In this document: in pieces, positions 18,201-20,135 of the stretch
How positions within the stretch are numbered: position 1 is the first letter of the stretch
Layout of the letters: the number at the start of each line of letters is the position of its first letter
Assembly: GCA_009733715.1 (NCBI GenBank)
Contig: WMKJ01000171.1
Location: 1-20,135, forward strand
Source of the DNA: Herpomyces periplanetae
Lineage: Eukaryota; Ascomycota; Laboulbeniomycetes; Herpomycetales; Herpomycetaceae
Direction of reading: 5' to 3'
Length of the DNA stretch: 20,135 nucleotides
Notes under the pieces: generated by a model
Seen by the model: only the letters and a program-made list of their open reading frames with translations
The model's database searches: none
Told to the model about the DNA's origin: nothing
Program-made: the position numbers and the translations under genes

Positions 18201-20135
18201 CAACATGATGAATATAGCGTACGATCGTATTGCGCAACGAATTATTCCATTTAAGTTGAATATTATGAATTATAAACCGATATTTAAAGTCTGTCTCAAC
18301 GTCTTCAACAGGGGATCCTTCAAACCCTTTCGTATCCACGTCAGCCAATTCAACCTTCTCTCGTGCTTCGAAAAATATATCGTCGTTCAATTCAGCAATG
18401 GACCCCCGAATTCGATTGTCTTTGGCCATGCGATCCTCAAGAAACTTCAGAGTATTTAGCAAAAACAACTTCTTATTTTGTAGTGCAAGATCGTGCTTCG
18501 CTAATGTATCAAGCAATTCTTGTTGCTTCCCACGTTCATCTTCAATTGCTCGGACCACCCGAAGTTCTTGTTCACTCAATTGACCCCGATTTTGTACTAT
18601 CTGTTCGTCAATTTGTTCCAACCTTTCTTCAATTAATTCAAACTGGACATGTCGTGGATCATTCTGCATGGACATAGCACAGAAATGTGTAAATTCATCG
18701 CTCTTATCCATGAGATCTTCACTACTATGCCGATTGGTACCTAATGTTTTATTACTTTCTTCGCTATATGACCGATCAACATCACTTTGGCAAAAGAAAG
18801 TAAGCCGTGGAGCATACGCTAGAGGTAAAATTTTGGCAATGGTAAACTTTTCATTGCTATACACCCAATCAACTTCCCGAAAATCATCCATGTCTATCCA
18901 GTTCATGTCATTATCCGGAATAACAATTCTCGCCCTGTCAGTTATGGGGGATGCAGAAGCCGACCTACCAATGGCTTTATGATCTCGTTCTGTTTCGGCA
19001 CCAATTTTCGTAATACCAGCGGATATTGCTCGAAGATCCGCCGATTTAAGGTCAACCTGAGCAGTTTTAATCTTAATTTCCGTGGTTTTACCTTGCTTTC
19101 CCTGACTCAACGTCACGATTTCCTCTAATTCCTGATGTAAATCTAGCAAAAAACTTTCAATCTTAACTTTTAACCCAGTTGCTGGCATAACCTTCTCTCC
19201 AATGAGCTCATCCGACTCATCCTTATTGACATGACGATATACATGGCTCATGTATAATGGTGACAAGAGCAAGCTGTACTTAATAGTGGCAATATGTCGA
19301 CCAAACTTCTTACCCGGTTTCGCAATTCCAGACCATAACTTGCCCTGTCGTACCGGCAGTGCCATAACTCCCGAAAATGTCGACCACCAGTTAAAAAAGT
19401 GACTAAAAAATAATGGACTTAAATGAACTGTGTTATAATTTTGTGTCCTTTCTCCCGTATTGGCAAGCGTTTCCCCATCTATAGGTGCTGTAACCGCCAT
19501 AGATAAATGAATAAAGTCACTCTTGAACATATTGTAAGCGTCATAACAATAATCACCATTTGCTATGTTTTGTGGTAATTTTTTTACCACAACTTTATAG
19601 TGCGGTTTAAAGCGTGATGTCTTTTTGCCATTAGCCAATTTTCTCTGGAAAACTAAACCTGCTAACCATCTAACGCTACCTGTTAACTTCATCACCGTTT
19701 TAGTAAAGACTGGTCCATGAATTATAGGAGATTGTGAGTATAAGCTTGCACGTTCCCGAACATCTTGCCCAAAAGGAACTAACGCACGATCTCGTAGATC
19801 TGGTATAGCAAATATATATGACCCACTATCCATCGTCATAAACTTGCGTGGATCCTCGTCTTGACAAATTCGCCATTGAACATTATGGTGCCAACATAGC
19901 ACAAAACCTGCACCAAAACCTGTGACAAGATACGGATCTCGGGAGCCTTTCAAGAGAAGTTGAACATCACCATCTCCCTTCCACTGAATCAAAAATTTGG
20001 AGTGGAATGTTAAGCGTACTTTGTCCCAAAAGCCCAATCGTTCAAATGATTCAATGGGAGGCTTTGTGAACGTTTCAAAAACCTGCATTAGCTCTTGGAT
20101 AGCTGGCTGAAAACTCGTTCCCCAAGTAATTCTAG
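15202..20135 (-). CDS. FMP27: FMP27/Hobbit/BLTP2 bridge-like lipid transfer protein, C-terminal ~1,640 residues (5'-partial)
   Basis: FMP27 is a very long rod-like protein of ER-plasma membrane contacts that carries lipids along a hydrophobic groove. The frame is open from the window edge, so the first ATG (20086-20088) is internal; upstream codons read ITWGTSFQPAIQELM. The family motif GFWDK is at 20020-20034, in RLGFWDKVRLTFHSKFLIQW, followed by LKGSRDPYLVTGFGAGFVLC. A coiled coil lies at about 18410-18650 (FELIEERLEQIDEQIV onward). The second family motif, WPPW, is at 17611-17622, in STWPPWVPLEVMFDF. A Gly-rich loop is at about 16215-16380. The conserved end block, from SNYMTLSNVRIPSVKLCLSY to SHVGAILGNKL, ends near 15880. 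The last ~225 residues are low-complexity and charged, with a TSTSTSPSTSIS run encoded by a hexamer-like repeat near 15303-15334. No intron is seen in 4.9 kb. About the first third of the protein lies outside. Confidence 0.93.
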   Translation of the reverse strand, partial: RITWGTSFQPAIQELMQVFETFTKPPIESFERLGFWDKVRLTFHSKFLIQWKGDGDVQLLLKGSRDPYLVTGFGAGFVLCWHHNVQWRICQDEDPRKFMTMDSGSYIFAIPDLRDRALVPFGQDVRERASLYSQSPIIHGPVFTKTVMKLTGSVRWLAGLVFQRKLANGKKTSRFKPHYKVVVKKLPQNIANGDYCYDAYNMFKSDFIHLSMAVTAPIDGETLANTGERTQNYNTVHLSPLFFSHFFNWWSTFSGVMALPVRQGKLWSGIAKPGKKFGRHIATIKYSLLLSPLYMSHVYRHVNKDESDELIGEKVMPATGLKVKIESFLLDLHQELEEIVTLSQGKQGKTTEIKIKTAQVDLKSADLRAISAGITKIGAETERDHKAIGRSASASPITDRARIVIPDNDMNWIDMDDFREVDWVYSNEKFTIAKILPLAYAPRLTFFCQSDVDRSYSEESNKTLGTNRHSSEDLMDKSDEFTHFCAMSMQNDPRHVQFELIEERLEQIDEQIVQNRGQLSEQELRVVRAIEDERGKQQELLDTLAKHDLALQNKKLFLLNTLKFLEDRMAKDNRIRGSIAELNDDIFFEAREKVELADVDTKGFEGSPVEDVETDFKYRFIIHNIQLKWNNSLRNTIVRYIHHVGQRRGFVYYMSRRAVKFILDIIEEQQEVQNSSEFSTTLDNKCEVSESERVDEKSKARVQEFLDEARQFIASQNNGKPNNDKAGLTYEIDGSDLHDGVVPRNAYYVRFIAPQIQLQSEKNKQSAVLVTSKSLLLKIVEIMDKDRLNDEVSGLILRRFTSKMEGVQIFVTRSVAFPKELLHMYSGRRYPMDSGSTWPPWVPLEVMFDFTANPFGFERVIQQTSASMRYDQINALRLKSNENLHEQTGEAKSQEGMDLLNHMDQIWIDFPHVRTICDSAQYYALYIIVLDLILYSEPLEKTRNEKLEKIMLASDFSDLSGVPEKIARQQNRVRELNEIKNQIVVREVCFGKRYEEELDKVMEDLAVAEDELFFMLKALTGSQRKREERGVNNPRGMFRWFIKASEIRWHLLRANNESLVELTLKDASYDRVVNYDGSNRNIVEVSQIRGYNLLQNSVYPEMFAPYLDERIDVSSIKIPKMLHVQWYLLESVAGIPVIYNFEVNIFPLKVQLERDLGMHILAYIFPGVGQSAFEGGGFSPLMVRKWLHTDADENDTDTRYVDIRLSSLPSDAWDIRIQENENGEKLTGVEELSQRLRPTLSLQQDQNAKRIPGVMGRGSGGLGIGGSTFHRRHGDNWHLEGAWIGSGSGNNVMNTGGDGGGMTMLSRNRFSGASDSQTSKSSKVRLDEEKLDDISIMVKRASNYMTLSNVRIPSVKLCLSYKGKGQRNIEDMHNLVLRLPTLEYRNKIWSNYDLVMQLKKEVRRAIISHVGAILGNKLARRKPTSTQAGRIRELANESSLLHHRQLNHSCSSISLAAAMTRADHKREVESKEGQTGRSRFVNRWSGSRYFEDEIVKDDNGRCSGTSGCRLSEGTGERIERGMGGRDGRLMVNESADNRLVLEEQFNSREGKLRHVTSGLRLQNPGLNSLDQGSEGYEKSEHEDDETGKGCDYDHDGRLGLTSTSTSPSTSISAEHTSKPKSLTRKFQALKMRAFLQKSHNSDV

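Noticed and set aside
20086-20088. ATG as the start of FMP27
   Set aside because: The frame is open upstream to the window edge and the family continues for many hundreds of residues before GFWDK, so this Met is internal.

Overview
The window looks like nuclear DNA of a fungus, probably filamentous and possibly an early-diverging (non-Dikarya) one. The evidence is: a NoxA-type NADPH oxidase; the fungal form of the bridge-like lipid transfer protein (FMP27, with GFWDK and WPPW motifs); a small four-helix membrane protein that I know only from fungi; a ubiquitin with Ser19, Glu24 and Ser28; and short introns (57-117 bp) with GTAAGT/GTATGN donors and CTAAC-like branch points. The species is not resolved. 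No tRNA, rRNA, CRISPR, retroelement or virus-like element was recognised.

Layout: (1) 1-256 (+), end of a ubiquitin or polyubiquitin gene. (2) 257-872, convergent spacer with a 114-nt inverted-repeat element and a 38-nt alternating purine-pyrimidine tract. (3) 873-1880 (-), a three-exon unknown gene, acidic and Ser-rich with a basic C-terminal tail. (4) 1881-5352, a long spacer whose strand composition flips from purine-rich to pyrimidine-rich. (5) 5353-7230 (-), a complete four-exon noxA. (6) 7231-9941, mostly empty, with a weak four-exon minus-strand candidate at 9127-9941. (7) 10135-10698 (+), a three-exon membrane protein; 11238-12032 (+), a Maf-type nucleotide pyrophosphatase; 12239-13249 (+), an FRG1-like protein. 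(8) 13376-14752 (-), a mitochondrial short/branched-chain acyl-CoA dehydrogenase with one intron, convergent with FRG1. (9) 15202-20135 (-), the C-terminal ~1,640 codons of FMP27, running off the right edge.

These are mostly housekeeping genes placed side by side as usual in a compact fungal genome, not an operon or defence island. I see no clear new biological system. The most useful observations are two spliced genes that become visible only when introns are joined (873-1880 strongly, 9127-9941 weakly), an in-frame stop-free intron in the membrane-protein gene, and the structured 114-nt inverted-repeat element.
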